Of a DNA stretch of 64,000 bases, positions 45,704 to 55,772 are shown piece after piece. Origin of the DNA: Rubinisphaera italica (lineage in GTDB: Bacteria > Planctomycetota > Planctomycetia > Planctomycetales > Planctomycetaceae). Position 1 is the first letter of the stretch. Every line of letters begins with the position of its first letter. The notes beneath the pieces were generated by a model. That model searched no databases. It was not told the origin of the DNA and was given only the letters and a program-made list of their open reading frames with translations. The translations under genes were made by a program, and so were the position numbers. Location: the NCBI RefSeq assembly GCF_007859715.1, contig NZ_SJPG01000001.1:1054001-1118000 (forward strand), in the 5' to 3' direction.

Positions 45704-46906
45704 CTATTGTAAAGATGTTCCTGGCTGAGAACTTCTATAAATTCTGAAACATCCGAAATGAGAGGTTTTCATCATGTCGATTAATTTTTGAGCGGGTTCA
45801 GTAAACTGGTCGGGAGCCAGTGCTGCTGCTCGAGTGGCATGTTTCATTGCCAACTCGCTGCGCTGCTTTTCTTCATAGAAGCGAGCCAGGAGAAAATGAT
45901 TTTCTGCTGTAGGGGCGAGGGCGATCAATTTCTGATAAGCAGCCTCGGCTTTCTCCGTTTTTCCGATCTGTTTCTCGGCCAGGGCAATTCCTCGATAAGC
46001 ACTGGTCTGTCCCGCGCTTGCTTGCGAATTGCCTGCTTTGTTTTGCCAGAGTTTTAAAGCAATCGAATACGCATCCAGACTTTCCCCCCATTCTCCTTCT
46101 CGCTGTAAGATTAAACCGTATGTGTCCCAAGCCAGTGCAGCCTGCGAAGAATTGAGAAGTGGTTGGATGAGCTCGATCGCATTTTCATGCTGATCTAAAT
46201 GAAGATGCATCTGAATTCGTGCACCAATCTGGTCGGGTCGAACTTCTGAGCCAAAACGCGATAATTGCTGCTTCAGAGCATCACACTGTTTTTGTAGATC
46301 CTTGTAAAAAGTAATAACCTTCAGAGAATTCCACTTTGCCTGTGGAGCGAGTCGACTCCAGTCGCGAGCGTAGACTCTCGCTTTCTCAATTCGCTGATGA
46401 TTCATCGCCTCCTGAAATTGAGTTTGATGATAAGTCACCAGAAACTGGGAGTGAATGAATGGAATCACAGTCGCTGCAAGTAAAAAAATTCCAAGCCGTG
46501 TCTTCAGTTTGATTGCTGTGTTCTCATTATCTGTTGATTGCCATTGAAGCCTTTTGATGAGCGACGGCAGATTTCTTCCCAGTGAGCCAGCCAGGATACA
46601 GGCGATCAACATCTGTACGAATAAGAGAGAGGCTTGATTCAGGCCATTCTCAGATGAAACAGTCACTTTGTTCATCATGCACAATGACGCAATCAAAGCC
46701 AGAACGGTGAAAAGCCAGTTGAACCAATGGCGAAAATTCTTAGGCAAGGCATTCAAGCTGAATAAAGCGAGCGGGCAGACAGCAATGAGTGTGACTAGAA
46801 AATGATCCAAGCTGACAAAAACGATTGCTCCAATGCTTTGGGGCAACGTCGCAATGCTGAGTCCAGCCACGCTGAGAATCAATATGTTGAGTAGCAAACT
46901 TATCAT
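45704..46906 (-). CDS. Membrane protein with C-terminal TPR repeats
   Basis: The 400-residue product has four to five hydrophobic helices in the first 160 residues. A helical region follows that contains at least three TPR-like units (AALAWDTYGLILQREGEWGESLDAYSIALK; GQTSAYRGIALAEKQIGKTEKAEAAYQKLIAL). The TPR part most likely faces the periplasm and binds protein. It starts 13 bases after the membrane protein gene upstream and is the last gene of the operon with the heptaheme cytochrome. Confidence 0.7.
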   Translation of the reverse strand: MISLLLNILILSVAGLSIATLPQSIGAIVFVSLDHFLVTLIAVCPLALFSLNALPKNFRHWFNWLFTVLALIASLCMMNKVTVSSENGLNQASLLFVQMLIACILAGSLGRNLPSLIKRLQWQSTDNENTAIKLKTRLGIFLLAATVIPFIHSQFLVTYHQTQFQEAMNHQRIEKARVYARDWSRLAPQAKWNSLKVITFYKDLQKQCDALKQQLSRFGSEVRPDQIGARIQMHLHLDQHENAIELIQPLLNSSQAALAWDTYGLILQREGEWGESLDAYSIALKLWQNKAGNSQASAGQTSAYRGIALAEKQIGKTEKAEAAYQKLIALAPTAENHFLLARFYEEKQRSELAMKHATRAAALAPDQFTEPAQKLIDMMKTSHFGCFRIYRSSQPGTSLQ

Positions 46907-46919
46907 GATTCGGAGGAAA

Positions 46920-47960
46920 TTAAAGGACCTTTGCCTGACGTGGTTTTTTCCAGATCATGCCATCAAAACTGTAATGCAAAAACGCAACCATGAGATTGAT
47001 CGCCGCCCAGATTTTGACGGCTCCATGCTCCATCACCCAGGCTCCTGCACCCAGCACGATCACGAAGACCACCAGATAGCCAATCCAACGAGAGCCGACA
47101 TACCCGAAGAGATCTTTTCTTTTGACAACGCGAGTGGACTGCATCGACCAACTGACGATGCCGAGATATTCCACCGCATGAAAGAGTGCCGAAGCCAGTG
47201 CCAGTTGCAGTACCAGTTTTTCGGATTGAATGTGGACGGCAAGCAGCAAACAGGTAAAGAGAGTCATCACACTTGTTGTGTACAATGCCCCAGTCCAGCT
47301 TTCTGCCCAGCGGTGACCAATGCTTGCAATCCACTGCTGCATCACGATCAGTACTGGAATGGCAAGCATGAGATAATCAAGCTGGAATAACCATTCGGAA
47401 GTTTGTTCGTTACTCCAACTCCAGCCTGCAACCCGGGCAATGGCATACAGGATAAAGCTGCGGTACAACCATTTCTCGCAACGTGGCCAGATCGAATTAC
47501 TTGAGGACTGCCCTCTAGAATAAATCCGATAGATTCCATGATGTTGAGCAGCGAAATGCCAGGCATTCCAAACATAATCGACAGCCATCAGACACAATAA
47601 CGATCCGACAGATAGCCACAGCAAGGACATACTTCCCACAATTAGCAGAGTCACGATCAGATATTTATTGATTCCCTGGGCATACTTTTCCCGATCTCCA
47701 AAGACAAGAAACAGAGTGATCCATCGATGTGGAGTTGTGACGAAAAAAACTTGCCAGAACAATAAAGATTCATGGGCACGCAATCCTCCCCAACCATCAA
47801 TCAATAAGATCAAAGGCCAGTACAAATTGCAGATGAAAATCAGATCAAACCAGGAGCCAACCAGGTATTTTGATTTTTGTTGATCACTGGTGCGAGATGA
47901 GTTTTCGAGATTCTGATATTCTGGAGAAGTCAAATCAGGAGAGGCCACTGCGGTCGCCAT
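46920..47960 (-). CDS. His-rich multi-pass membrane protein
   Basis: The 346-residue product has about eight membrane helices. Clusters of conserved-looking histidines lie at helix ends: TPHRW, WHFAAQHHG, LFHAVEYLG and FLHYSFDGMIW. The HxxxxHH spacing recalls membrane diiron enzymes such as desaturases or hydroxylases, but no full set of desaturase boxes is present, so heme or metal binding remains possible. Its ATG overlaps the stop of the heptaheme cytochrome gene (TAATG), and AAGGAG precedes it, so the two proteins are translated together. Confidence 0.7.
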   Translation of the reverse strand: MATAVASPDLTSPEYQNLENSSRTSDQQKSKYLVGSWFDLIFICNLYWPLILLIDGWGGLRAHESLLFWQVFFVTTPHRWITLFLVFGDREKYAQGINKYLIVTLLIVGSMSLLWLSVGSLLCLMAVDYVWNAWHFAAQHHGIYRIYSRGQSSSNSIWPRCEKWLYRSFILYAIARVAGWSWSNEQTSEWLFQLDYLMLAIPVLIVMQQWIASIGHRWAESWTGALYTTSVMTLFTCLLLAVHIQSEKLVLQLALASALFHAVEYLGIVSWSMQSTRVVKRKDLFGYVGSRWIGYLVVFVIVLGAGAWVMEHGAVKIWAAINLMVAFLHYSFDGMIWKKPRQAKVL

Positions 47961-49126
47961 TATTTCTCTCCTTCTTTCTGTTGGACAACGCGAATCCAAT
48001 GATCGACAAATTCAATCCCGTTATTCCATTCCCGTTTGGGCATGTGACAACTGATGCAATTGTCCGTCGCGAGATCCAACTGTTGATCTCTGTCGCACTG
48101 GCTCTGATGAGGTTGTGAATGACAATTCAGGCAAGTTTTCTGATATCTCTCGATATTATGCGAAGTTTGATCGTGAGGGTCATGGCAAGTAGTACATGTG
48201 AGCGAACTGGGACCTGCCTGATAGCAGCGTGCCTTTTTTAGCCGAAAAGGTTGAAAACGGATCTGGTCTTTTTCTGGCGTACTCGCATCCACCTGATCAC
48301 GATGGCACTGGGCACACAACTTCATTTCCACTTGAGGATCTTTGAGATTCACCATCGGTTTATACTGTTCAGCTTGACCAACCAAAGCCGCCTCGGAGTG
48401 AAACCGACGCGGGCCATGGCAGCGTTCGCAACTGATATTCGGCTGCCAGTTGACCTCCGAGAGTGTTTGACCGGGAGCAGGGCCGAATGTCATGTGGCAG
48501 CCGAAACACTCAGTCACTTCCTGCGCAGACATGTCTCGGCCACCACAAGAATCAATCGAAGCTCCATGCGGCTTATAATCCGATTGCCCCGGCGTTCGTC
48601 CCAGTTTGTTGTGATTCGTAAACCAGGTCCAGCAATGTTCCAGGCCTGCGTTCTCGTCTTCTAAAATACTGACCGCAGTTTGCGCATGAGTGGCCGATCC
48701 TAACAGCCAGTCAACGCGATTGATGACCGTTTCTTCCTGACCAGACACCTTCGCAACAAAGCCTTTGTCCTCTAAAGCGAAGTCAACTTTTCGGCCATCG
48801 CTGGCATCTTGATAAGTCGTTCCCATGAGACGTCGAGCCAGCTCAGACTCATCCATTCGAAACGCAGTGTGCGAATGTCCGGAACGCTGATGAGCAGCCG
48901 ACTCGTTCGGATGGCAGGAAACACATGCCGCATCCCCTGCAAATTGTGTCGCAAGCAATGTTTCCCATTGCTCGCGAGCACGATTTACAGAGCCCGCATT
49001 CTGATGTGGTTTTTCCGAATCAGCACCCTGAGGAGAGCTGCGAGAAAGCCAGAGGATACCCGTACCGGTCAGTACAACGACTAGCAATATCAACCGGAGG
49101 ATTCTCTGCTGGAATGATTTTAACAT
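47960..49126 (-). CDS. Membrane-anchored heptaheme c-type cytochrome
   Basis: The 388-residue product has an N-terminal membrane anchor (residues 8-28) and then seven CxxCH motifs: CVSCH, CFGCH, CERCH, CAQCH, CTTCH, CLNCH and CISCH. It resembles the doubled-CxxCH and tetraheme families that pass electrons in the periplasm. Extra HxxH pairs such as HSHTAF could serve as distal ligands. A TTG at 49174 is in frame but has no ribosome binding site; ATG 49126 puts the anchor at the correct place. The downstream gene encodes a His-rich membrane protein, a likely redox partner. Confidence 0.85.
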   Translation of the reverse strand: MLKSFQQRILRLILLVVVLTGTGILWLSRSSPQGADSEKPHQNAGSVNRAREQWETLLATQFAGDAACVSCHPNESAAHQRSGHSHTAFRMDESELARRLMGTTYQDASDGRKVDFALEDKGFVAKVSGQEETVINRVDWLLGSATHAQTAVSILEDENAGLEHCWTWFTNHNKLGRTPGQSDYKPHGASIDSCGGRDMSAQEVTECFGCHMTFGPAPGQTLSEVNWQPNISCERCHGPRRFHSEAALVGQAEQYKPMVNLKDPQVEMKLCAQCHRDQVDASTPEKDQIRFQPFRLKKARCYQAGPSSLTCTTCHDPHDQTSHNIERYQKTCLNCHSQPHQSQCDRDQQLDLATDNCISCHMPKREWNNGIEFVDHWIRVVQQKEGEK

Positions 49127-49174
49127 CGCCACAAATTGCTCAATGAGAGAATGCGTCTTCGAAAGGAGCCTCAA

Positions 49175-49618
49175 TTATTCGAGAGGAGCATCCTTGATTT
49201 TCCACTCGTCGCCTTCTTTGGACAGACTCCAGGTGACGTTCCGGGTTTCTTGCTTACCCGAATCTACTTTGGCTGGCTTGTCCGAATTGCTCCCGTCACT
49301 GACACCTGTGGTCACCTGGACTTCTGCGGTTGCTTCGTCGCCAGAAATAGATGGCTCACCGACCACTTCATAATTACAGGTTGCATAATCTTTACGATTG
49401 GCTGGAGATGTCCCAGCGACAAAGACACTGGCAAAAGAGCTGTCTTCCATAGCCGCATCGCCCAGCGCGGCGATGGTCGCATTGACTTCCTGAGAGGCAC
49501 TTAAGGAATCGCGATAATTACTACCGCAACCGACTGAAAAGAGCATACTAACAAAGCCGCAGGTCACGAAAAATGTTTTGAAATTAATAATTGTCGAATG
49601 CATGATTTCGATTCTCAT
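49175..49618 (-). CDS. Small lipoprotein
   Basis: The 147-residue product has a lipoprotein signal with lipobox SVGC (cysteine 31). The rest is a small beta-rich domain without a recognised family (YATCNYEVVGEPSISGDEATAEVQV). A second in-frame ATG at 49603 (MHST) is equally plausible. It is the first gene of the operon with the heptaheme cytochrome; its stop directly abuts the open frame of the cytochrome gene. Confidence 0.7.
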   Translation of the reverse strand: MRIEIMHSTIINFKTFFVTCGFVSMLFSVGCGSNYRDSLSASQEVNATIAALGDAAMEDSSFASVFVAGTSPANRKDYATCNYEVVGEPSISGDEATAEVQVTTGVSDGSNSDKPAKVDSGKQETRNVTWSLSKEGDEWKIKDAPLE

Positions 49619-49644
49619 GGAAATAAATTTGAATACTGACGTGA

Positions 49645-49699
49645 GAAAAAAATAAACAGCAACGAGGGCGAGGCTCGCATTCTCTTAGCAGCCCCGCCC
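49645..49699 (-). terminator. rho-independent terminator after a DUF1559 gene
   Basis: On the reverse strand GGGCGGGGCT pairs with AGCCTCGCCC (one G-T pair), and a run of seven T follows after a short spacer. It ends the unit of DUF1559 genes before the lipoprotein-cytochrome operon. Confidence 0.75.
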
Positions 49700-49771
49700 A
49701 TTGAAAGGGACTAAGGTATCGATTTATTACTAAGGAAAAAATTTAGCCATTACTGGAGTGAGCAGGAGATC

Positions 49772-50854
49772 TTAATATTCTCCAACGACTTCTTTTCCAC
49801 GAATTGTGTTCAAAGCTTGCCAGACTCCCAAATCGATATTTTCTGAAATAAATCGAATTGACGCATCTCCCAGAGCCGCATTAACACCCCCTTGGTGATA
49901 GCTGCGTGCTGAAGCAGTGACGGTTTCATTGTCGGTGATCTCTGTAGATCCGCAGTACATAATGTCGTTGGAGTTCAGAGTCGTATCACAGGAGGCGATA
50001 ATATCATTGATTTTTGAGTTTGGTGTATTAGCAGCTGAGAAAATCGAGGCTCCCATGCCGGGATTTATCCAGACACCCCTCAGGTCTGTCGCATCGTCAA
50101 CAACTTTCAACTCGGAAAGAATGACCGTATTCGACATCCCATCTACAAAATCGGCATCAGAATTCCCTTTTCCTGATTGAAAACCATCTCCCGATCCACC
50201 AACTGCTGGGGCAATCTCTGTTTGATCCACATAATGACACCCAAATGCTCCACGGGTGTCCTTGTCTTCCCAGGATAGCATATTGCTGGTTCCCCAACTT
50301 GCAGCGTACGTTCCCTTGGCCAACGCCTCCAAACCGTAAGTCCCGTTGGAAAAGTTTTCCCGAATCGCAGGATGTGAGGGGCAGAGCATAAACTTCAATT
50401 GATCGCGACCAATATTTCCAAATGTAGCAGAAGCTTCACAGTGATCACTTGGGTTTGCGGTATGATCTGTTGCATCACCCAGCATATCTTCATTACAGGA
50501 TGTAATCTGATCATGTAGACCGGGTTGTTCCATAAATGGAAACAGATTGCAAACCCAGTTGAATCCCATCTCGTTAACGCTGACCTGCCACCCTCCCGTG
50601 CGGTAGCGATTTCCGCTTTCATCATAGTTCACGTATCCCGGAGGAAAAGAACCATGAGTGTCGAGATGATTGTGCAGAGCTGTTGCCAGTTGCTTCATAT
50701 TGTTCTTGCAGGACGTTCTTCGAGCCGCTTCACGAGCCTGCTGAACGGCTGGCAGCAATAAAGCCACCAAAATGGCGATGATCGCGATAACGACCAATAG
50801 TTCGATCAAGGTGAACGCCCTTCTCGTATAAGTGTGTAGTTTTCTTGTATTCAT
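49772..50854 (-). CDS. DUF1559 prepilin-type N-terminal protein, paralog A
   Basis: The 360-residue product carries a type IV pilin-like N-terminus ([20 protein letters not shown]) followed by the DUF1559 domain with [28 protein letters not shown] and the end phrase [19 protein letters not shown]. Such proteins are plentiful in planctomycetes; their role in the envelope is unknown. The residue before the mature Phe is Ala instead of the usual Gly, which prepilin peptidase tolerates in some proteins. It is highly similar to paralog B directly upstream. GAGGAG lies seven bases before the ATG. Confidence 0.9.
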   Translation of the reverse strand: MNTRKLHTYTRRAFTLIELLVVIAIIAILVALLLPAVQQAREAARRTSCKNNMKQLATALHNHLDTHGSFPPGYVNYDESGNRYRTGGWQVSVNEMGFNWVCNLFPFMEQPGLHDQITSCNEDMLGDATDHTANPSDHCEASATFGNIGRDQLKFMLCPSHPAIRENFSNGTYGLEALAKGTYAASWGTSNMLSWEDKDTRGAFGCHYVDQTEIAPAVGGSGDGFQSGKGNSDADFVDGMSNTVILSELKVVDDATDLRGVWINPGMGASIFSAANTPNSKINDIIASCDTTLNSNDIMYCGSTEITDNETVTASARSYHQGGVNAALGDASIRFISENIDLGVWQALNTIRGKEVVGEY

Positions 50855-50894
50855 TTTCTTTCTCCTCGATAAAAATAGAAATCCAGTAAATCAA

Positions 50895-51980
50895 TTAATA
50901 GTCGCCAATGACTTCATTGCCTTTAATCGTGTTCAACGCCTGCCAGATCCCAAGGTCGATATTTTCGGAAATGAATCGGACAGAAGCATCCCCCAGTGTG
51001 GCATTCACACCTCCCTGATGATAACTCCGAGCCGCGGCCGTCACTGTTTCATCATCTGTGATTTGAGTTGAACCACAGTACATGATGTCATCGGAGTCAA
51101 GGGTGGTATCGCAGGAGGCGATGATGTCATTGATTGTTGAGTTGGGGTTATTAGCCGCAGAGAAGATCGAAGCTCCCATGCCCGGATTCATCCAGACACC
51201 TCTCAGGTCTCTGGTGTCATCTACAACGTTCAGCTCTGAAATAATGACCGTATTGCTCATGCCATCAACAAAATCAGCATCGGAATTCCCATGTCTGGCT
51301 TGAAATCCATCACCTGATCCACCATGCAGTGGCGCGATTTCATTTTCGCTCACAAAGTAACAACCGAATGCACCACGAGTCTGTGAATTTTCCCAGGAAA
51401 GCATATTCCCCGTTCCCCAGCTGACCGCGTAAGTTCCCTTAGCCAAAGATTCAAGACCGTAGGAGCCATTGGAAAAATTATTTCTGATTTTGGGATGAGA
51501 AGGGCAGAGCATAAATTTCAACTGATTGCGCCCGATATTTCCAAAGTTTGTATTGCTTTCGCAATGGTCGCTCGGATTGGAAGTCTCATCGGTCGGGTCA
51601 CCAAGCAAATCGCTATTGCAGGCTGAAACCTGATCGTAAAGAGCTGGCTGCTCCATGAATGGGAAAATATTGCAAACCCAGTGGAATCCAATTTTATTAA
51701 TCCCGGTTTGCCAGCCTCCTGTACGGAATCGATCTGCACTTGGAGTAAAAGAAACGTAACCGGGAGGGAACGAACCATGAGTATCGAGATGATTGTGCAT
51801 GGCGGTACCCAGCTGTTTCAGATTGTTCTTGCAAGACGTTCGCCGTGCCGCTTCGCGGGCTTGCTGAACTGCCGGTAACAGTAATGCCACCAAGATGGCG
51901 ATGATCGCTATGACGACCAAAAGCTCGATTAAGGTAAAAGCTCTTCTCGTATAAACTTCCAGCTTCTTTACAGACATCAT
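50895..51980 (-). CDS. DUF1559 prepilin-type N-terminal protein, paralog B
   Basis: The 361-residue product has the same layout as paralog A, 40 bases downstream, and matches it at most positions over the full length. Differences are concentrated near the N-terminus and in short loops ([16 protein letters not shown] against [16 protein letters not shown]). This points to a tandem duplication. Two adjacent ATG codons mark the start. It is flanked upstream by a small lipoprotein gene and a third DUF1559 gene, all on the same strand and probably co-transcribed. Confidence 0.9.
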   Translation of the reverse strand: MMSVKKLEVYTRRAFTLIELLVVIAIIAILVALLLPAVQQAREAARRTSCKNNLKQLGTAMHNHLDTHGSFPPGYVSFTPSADRFRTGGWQTGINKIGFHWVCNIFPFMEQPALYDQVSACNSDLLGDPTDETSNPSDHCESNTNFGNIGRNQLKFMLCPSHPKIRNNFSNGSYGLESLAKGTYAVSWGTGNMLSWENSQTRGAFGCYFVSENEIAPLHGGSGDGFQARHGNSDADFVDGMSNTVIISELNVVDDTRDLRGVWMNPGMGASIFSAANNPNSTINDIIASCDTTLDSDDIMYCGSTQITDDETVTAAARSYHQGGVNATLGDASVRFISENIDLGIWQALNTIKGNEVIGDY

Positions 51981-52025
51981 CAGCTTTCATTATCTCTAGA
52001 ATTTAAATCATTGCGGAATCGAAAA

Positions 52026-52496
52026 TTATTGAGCAGAGCTCATCAGTGTAAAATTAAACTCATCTTTGCCTTCTTCCACTAAGGCTCTCAGTTCCGATTG
52101 CACATTGTATTGCGGAGGAATAAGTTCTTTGGCTTTCGGCTCTCCCGTCTCTTCATCAATCACCACATCAGAATCGTTGACTCCCTCGATGACTGTTGAA
52201 GTGCTCACTTTTACAATTTTGCTCCCGGGAGTGACTCCATTTTTCTGACGGTCAAACCGTAGTTGATACTTACCGTCAGCATTCGTGATGCCGTAAGACA
52301 TTCGCGAGTTCGCTTCATCGATAAAACTGACAACGGCTCCTGCGAGTGGCTGACCGTCAAATGTGACTTTTCCACTGACGTCAATCAGATCGATCATGTC
52401 ATAGTTGGGAGTCGCCTGACCATAACCACAACCTGAAATGCAAACGAACAGTGAACAGAATAGAGTGCAAATAATTGTTCTCATCGCTCTTATCAA
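52026..52496 (-). CDS. Lipoprotein with carboxypeptidase-regulatory-like domain
   Basis: The 156-residue lipoprotein has lipobox ISGC (cysteine 23). It carries a transthyretin-like beta sandwich: DVSGKVTFDGQPLAGAVVSFID and SYGITNADGKYQLRF are typical strands. Such small lipoproteins often accompany DUF1559 genes in planctomycetes. It lies between the third DUF1559 gene and the duplicated pair. No enzymatic motif is present. Confidence 0.82.
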   Translation of the reverse strand: MIRAMRTIICTLFCSLFVCISGCGYGQATPNYDMIDLIDVSGKVTFDGQPLAGAVVSFIDEANSRMSYGITNADGKYQLRFDRQKNGVTPGSKIVKVSTSTVIEGVNDSDVVIDEETGEPKAKELIPPQYNVQSELRALVEEGKDEFNFTLMSSAQ

Positions 52497-52577
52497 AACC
52501 TATCTGCGGTAAAGTTAAACTTGTGATAAAAATGTTTAGCCAACCATTGCCCGACAGTGAATGACTCTCAGTTGAAA

Positions 52578-53522
52578 TTAGAAATCACCGTTGACTTCGC
52601 CACCCTTGAGCGTAGCCAATCCACGATAAAGCCCCAGATCGACGTTCTCTGAAATGAATCTGACAGACCCATCTCCAATGCTGAACTGGGCTCCTCCAGA
52701 GTGATAACTTCCGAAAGAGGTCTCGATTTCATGCCCTGTATAACTGGCATTGAGATGAGCATTAATCGGTGCCCAGGTCGATCCGCAGATTTCAGTAAAC
52801 TCTGACCCACCTGTACCACCGGCGACCCAGCCACCCGTTTGAGGGGCGCCAATTTGCCAGAAATCCATTGCCTGGCCATCTCGGCCAAATTCTGGATCGG
52901 TGAAAGATTCACCGATCAGAATTGTGTTCGAAAGTCCGTCGACAATGTCTTTGAATGACGTAGAACTGATGCCATAAAATGCACCGTCCAGATTAGCCAT
53001 CTCTAAAGCAACAGTAGCTCCAGGCGGCAAAGATGTTGCATCGTCCGAGGCTGCAACAGAAGAAGCGACGCCGCGATAACTGGCAGGAACGCGACGGGCG
53101 ATTCCATTAAAATCCATATGTTCTTTTACGGCTATGCTTGGGCAACGATATGTGGGAATCACTGTTTCAGTTGCCGTCTGGTTAGCAGAACCTGACGACC
53201 AGTTACCAGCTCCCGATTCCGCCCAGATCAGAGTGTCGTAAATATTACCCTGTTCAATTTGCGGCAGGATCATGGCCGACCAGGCAGTCTCTCGTTCATC
53301 CCATCCAAATGGAAGGACATTATGCGTATCGTGATAATTATGAAGTGCCAGCCCGAGTTGTTTCAAATTGTTTTTGCAGGAACTTCTTCGGGCTGCCTCG
53401 CGTGCCTGTTGTACAGCAGGTAGTAATAGCGCCACCAGTATAGCGATGATCGCTATTACAACTAAAAGTTCGATAAGTGTGAATGCAGATCTTAATTTGA
53501 GTGAAGGTCGGGTTGAATTCAT
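52578..53522 (-). CDS. DUF1559 prepilin-type N-terminal protein, paralog C
   Basis: The 314-residue product has the same pilin-like N-terminus ([20 protein letters not shown]) and DUF1559 domain, but is shorter and more divergent than paralogs A and B. Conserved phrases are [18 protein letters not shown] and the final [30 protein letters not shown] lies about six bases before ATG 53522; the frame is open a further 33 bases upstream. It heads the reverse-strand block of DUF1559 genes. Confidence 0.9.
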   Translation of the reverse strand: MNSTRPSLKLRSAFTLIELLVVIAIIAILVALLLPAVQQAREAARRSSCKNNLKQLGLALHNYHDTHNVLPFGWDERETAWSAMILPQIEQGNIYDTLIWAESGAGNWSSGSANQTATETVIPTYRCPSIAVKEHMDFNGIARRVPASYRGVASSVAASDDATSLPPGATVALEMANLDGAFYGISSTSFKDIVDGLSNTILIGESFTDPEFGRDGQAMDFWQIGAPQTGGWVAGGTGGSEFTEICGSTWAPINAHLNASYTGHEIETSFGSYHSGGAQFSIGDGSVRFISENVDLGLYRGLATLKGGEVNGDF

Positions 53523-53951
53523 CAGATTCTCCGGTAGGTTGCTTCCGTAAAGCAAAATGAGGTGGACTTGAGGTCATGCATAAATATGTTTCACGAGTGG
53601 ACATCGACTGAAAAGATTAAGGCCCGTTAACAATAATGTCTTTAAACCACCTAAGAAACATTGGTGACTCAGAATCTACAGGTGTCATGTTAAGAAATGA
53701 CAAAGACTTGGTGATAAATTTGAAAGGAATTCGTATCGATTTTGGCTTTGGTATCAGCTATCAAATTCGTGACGTTTTAAGCACATGTTGACGTGGGGAA
53801 TTGCTCCGCTGATCGGGGTTTACTTATGGATTCGACCCTGCTGGCAAGTGCGGTGAGTGTGCTGCCTTTGCGATGTTAATTTACAAAGAAACGACAGAAA
53901 ACGCATGACTTATAGTCGCATCGGCATGTGTTATTTGTATATTATTTTCAA
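53523..53951. other. Divergent intergenic region, about 430 bp
   Basis: This spacer lies between the DUF1559 block and the XRE-cupin gene. A 23-codon hydrophobic frame at 53785-53856 has no ribosome binding site. TATATT at 53938-53943 is eight bases before the regulator's ATG and could be the -10 box of a leaderless transcript. No other gene was seen. Confidence 0.45.
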
Positions 53952-54515
53952 ATGAATATCGTCGAACTTGCCCAAAGAATCAGAACATTACGACTGGATC
54001 GGAGGTTAACACTTGAAGAGGTTGCCTCGCGGACCGGCCTGACCCGCAGTTGGTTATCCAAGGTCGAGAACTTTCGAGTTACTCCGTCGTTGCCCGCCCT
54101 TGGGCAGATTTGTTCTGCCTTAAATGTGTCTATGTCTGATTTGGTTAAAGGGCTGGATGAGAAACCGCCCATCGCGCTGGTTCGCAAAGATGAACGCCAG
54201 GTCGTGGAGCGAAATAACAGTGAGGGTAATACCACGGTTTATGAGTCATTGGCTCATAAACGACCGAGCAGGATGATGGATCCGTTTTTGCTCACTGTTC
54301 CGCCAGGAGTCGCCAGAGACGAACTGCTCGCACATGATGGTGAAGAGTTTCTTATGGTTCAGCAGGGAATGATTGAGTTTGAAATTGATTCACAGCGTCT
54401 CATTCTTCGTGCCGGAGACAGCCTCTATTTCGACAGCAATCTCCCCCATCGTATTATTAATTCGTTCAAACGAACCGCCATCGTACTCTGTGTTTTTCTT
54501 GACAACTCCGGCTGA
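53952..54515 (+). CDS. XRE-family regulator with C-terminal cupin domain
   Basis: The 187-residue product has a helix-turn-helix in residues 5-60 ([36 protein letters not shown]) and a cupin_2 domain at about 105-185 with [13 protein letters not shown] and [17 protein letters not shown]. Proteins of this design are repressors that sense a small ligand through the cupin. The target genes are unknown. No ribosome binding site is seen; the GTG at 53928 would give a longer form. Leaderless translation is possible. Confidence 0.85.
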   Translation: MNIVELAQRIRTLRLDRRLTLEEVASRTGLTRSWLSKVENFRVTPSLPALGQICSALNVSMSDLVKGLDEKPPIALVRKDERQVVERNNSEGNTTVYESLAHKRPSRMMDPFLLTVPPGVARDELLAHDGEEFLMVQQGMIEFEIDSQRLILRAGDSLYFDSNLPHRIINSFKRTAIVLCVFLDNSG

Positions 54516-54911
54516 TTGAGTAACCCGTTGATTCTCCCTGTTGCAGGTACTCCAATTGATATTGACTATGTTTGCATGCAAGTAGAGTCATTGGACTTCG
54601 TGTTTAAATTCCGTCTAAGCAGCAGGGGATCAATGAATTCCTGTGGGGCATTCCAATTGAGTGAATTGTAAAAATGACTAGCCCTGAGCGATTCCTGAGG
54701 TCAACTTGACATTTTATTAAAATTGTGCTTGCCAAAGTGAAATTTGGTTGTTACACCATACGATGTGGTCAGTTTTGTGGATGAAAAATATCCAGTTTAT
54801 AAGTGAATTCCACAAGCTTTCCTCTGGTCGCGTATAGGAACAGCGACTGCCAGGGTGGGGCCGCCTGATTTTTTAAAAGCGATCTAATTCCATTCGAGAA
54901 AGGATGCTCGC
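54516..54911. other. Intergenic region, about 400 bp
   Basis: The spacer between the XRE-cupin and CsrA-fusion genes contains a TTGACA at 54706-54711 with no -10 box at the correct distance. No gene or stable hairpin was recognised. The promoter of the CsrA fusion must lie here. Confidence 0.45.
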
Positions 54912-55670
54912 ATGCTCGTATTATCACGCCGTGCAGATCAACAAATCGTTTTCCCAAACCTTGATATTAAAGTCAATGTACTGCAAATCAAGGGGAAAGT
55001 CGTCAAGCTTGGGATTGAAGCTCCCCGGGATGTTCCGATTTTGCGTCCGGAATCCTGCGATGATTTCGACTTTACTGCACTCCAGAATAATATCGAATCT
55101 GGTGTCGACCGTCACCAACTCCGCAATCACTTGAACGCCATCAATCTTGGCTTGAAGCTCTTCCAGAAGCAGACCGAAGTCGGTATGGAAGGTGATGCCG
55201 AGAAAACGATGCAGCGTGTCATTGATGAATTGCAGAAGCTGGATTCCTCAATTGGTCAGGCGAAATCGAAAGTCAAGCCAGCCAGTTCCTCAAAGGCTCC
55301 GCGTTTACTTGTTGTCGACGATGATGAAAACGAACGGACTCTGCTCTCTGGCTTACTGAAAATGCACGGTTTTGATGTCGTTACCGCAGCCGACGGCGTT
55401 GAAGCTCTTGACCAGCTTTCCAATGGCGAATTGCCTGAGTTCGTTTTGCTGGACATGAAAATGCCCAACGCGGATGGGCCGAGTACGATTCGTCAAATCC
55501 GTGGCGACTCCCGCTTTAATAATGTGAAAGTCTTCGCTGTCAGTGGAACCTCTCCACGAGACCTGGGTGTTGACTCTGGTATCGAAGCCTGGTTCCCCAA
55601 ACCGCTTGATCCTGAGCGTCTGATCTCCGCAATGACTAAGGATAGTCCGAATACAACGACGACCATTTAA
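54912..55670 (+). CDS. CsrA - phosphoacceptor helix - receiver domain fusion
   Basis: The 252-residue product combines three modules. Residues 1-47 match CsrA (MLVLSRR at the start, the strand phrase [18 protein letters not shown], Arg45 in ILRPE), the RNA-binding translational regulator. Residues 60-115 look like the dimerisation and phosphoacceptor helix of a histidine kinase, with His68 in [15 protein letters not shown], but no ATPase domain follows. Residues 130-245 form a receiver domain with acidic pocket Asp136-138, phosphoacceptor Asp181 (LLDMKMP) and Lys230. This suggests RNA binding controlled by phosphotransfer. AAAGGA precedes the ATG by eight bases. A terminator follows. Confidence 0.88.
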   Translation: MLVLSRRADQQIVFPNLDIKVNVLQIKGKVVKLGIEAPRDVPILRPESCDDFDFTALQNNIESGVDRHQLRNHLNAINLGLKLFQKQTEVGMEGDAEKTMQRVIDELQKLDSSIGQAKSKVKPASSSKAPRLLVVDDDENERTLLSGLLKMHGFDVVTAADGVEALDQLSNGELPEFVLLDMKMPNADGPSTIRQIRGDSRFNNVKVFAVSGTSPRDLGVDSGIEAWFPKPLDPERLISAMTKDSPNTTTTI

Positions 55671-55691
55671 GGTATAACTAGATTATCAATG

Positions 55692-55766
55692 AACCACGGA
55701 TGAATGCGGATCGACACAGGTAGAAATATCCGTGCAAATCTGTGGCTATCCGTGGTTCTTTTTTTT
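55692..55766 (+). terminator. Terminator of the CsrA-fusion gene, repeat-like
   Basis: AACCACGGAT (55692-55701) pairs with ATCCGTGGTT (55748-55757), followed by a T-rich run to 55766. The sequence resembles the ACCACGGAT family of intergenic repeats seen in many bacterial phyla. Confidence 0.72.
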
Positions 55767-55772
55767 ATTCGC

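Noticed and set aside
53785..53856. 23-codon hydrophobic frame before the XRE-cupin gene
   Set aside because: No ribosome binding site and no terminator; too short to distinguish from chance.
54706..54734. TTGACA as a sigma-70 promoter for the CsrA fusion
   Set aside because: No acceptable -10 box at 16-18 bases downstream, so it was not annotated.
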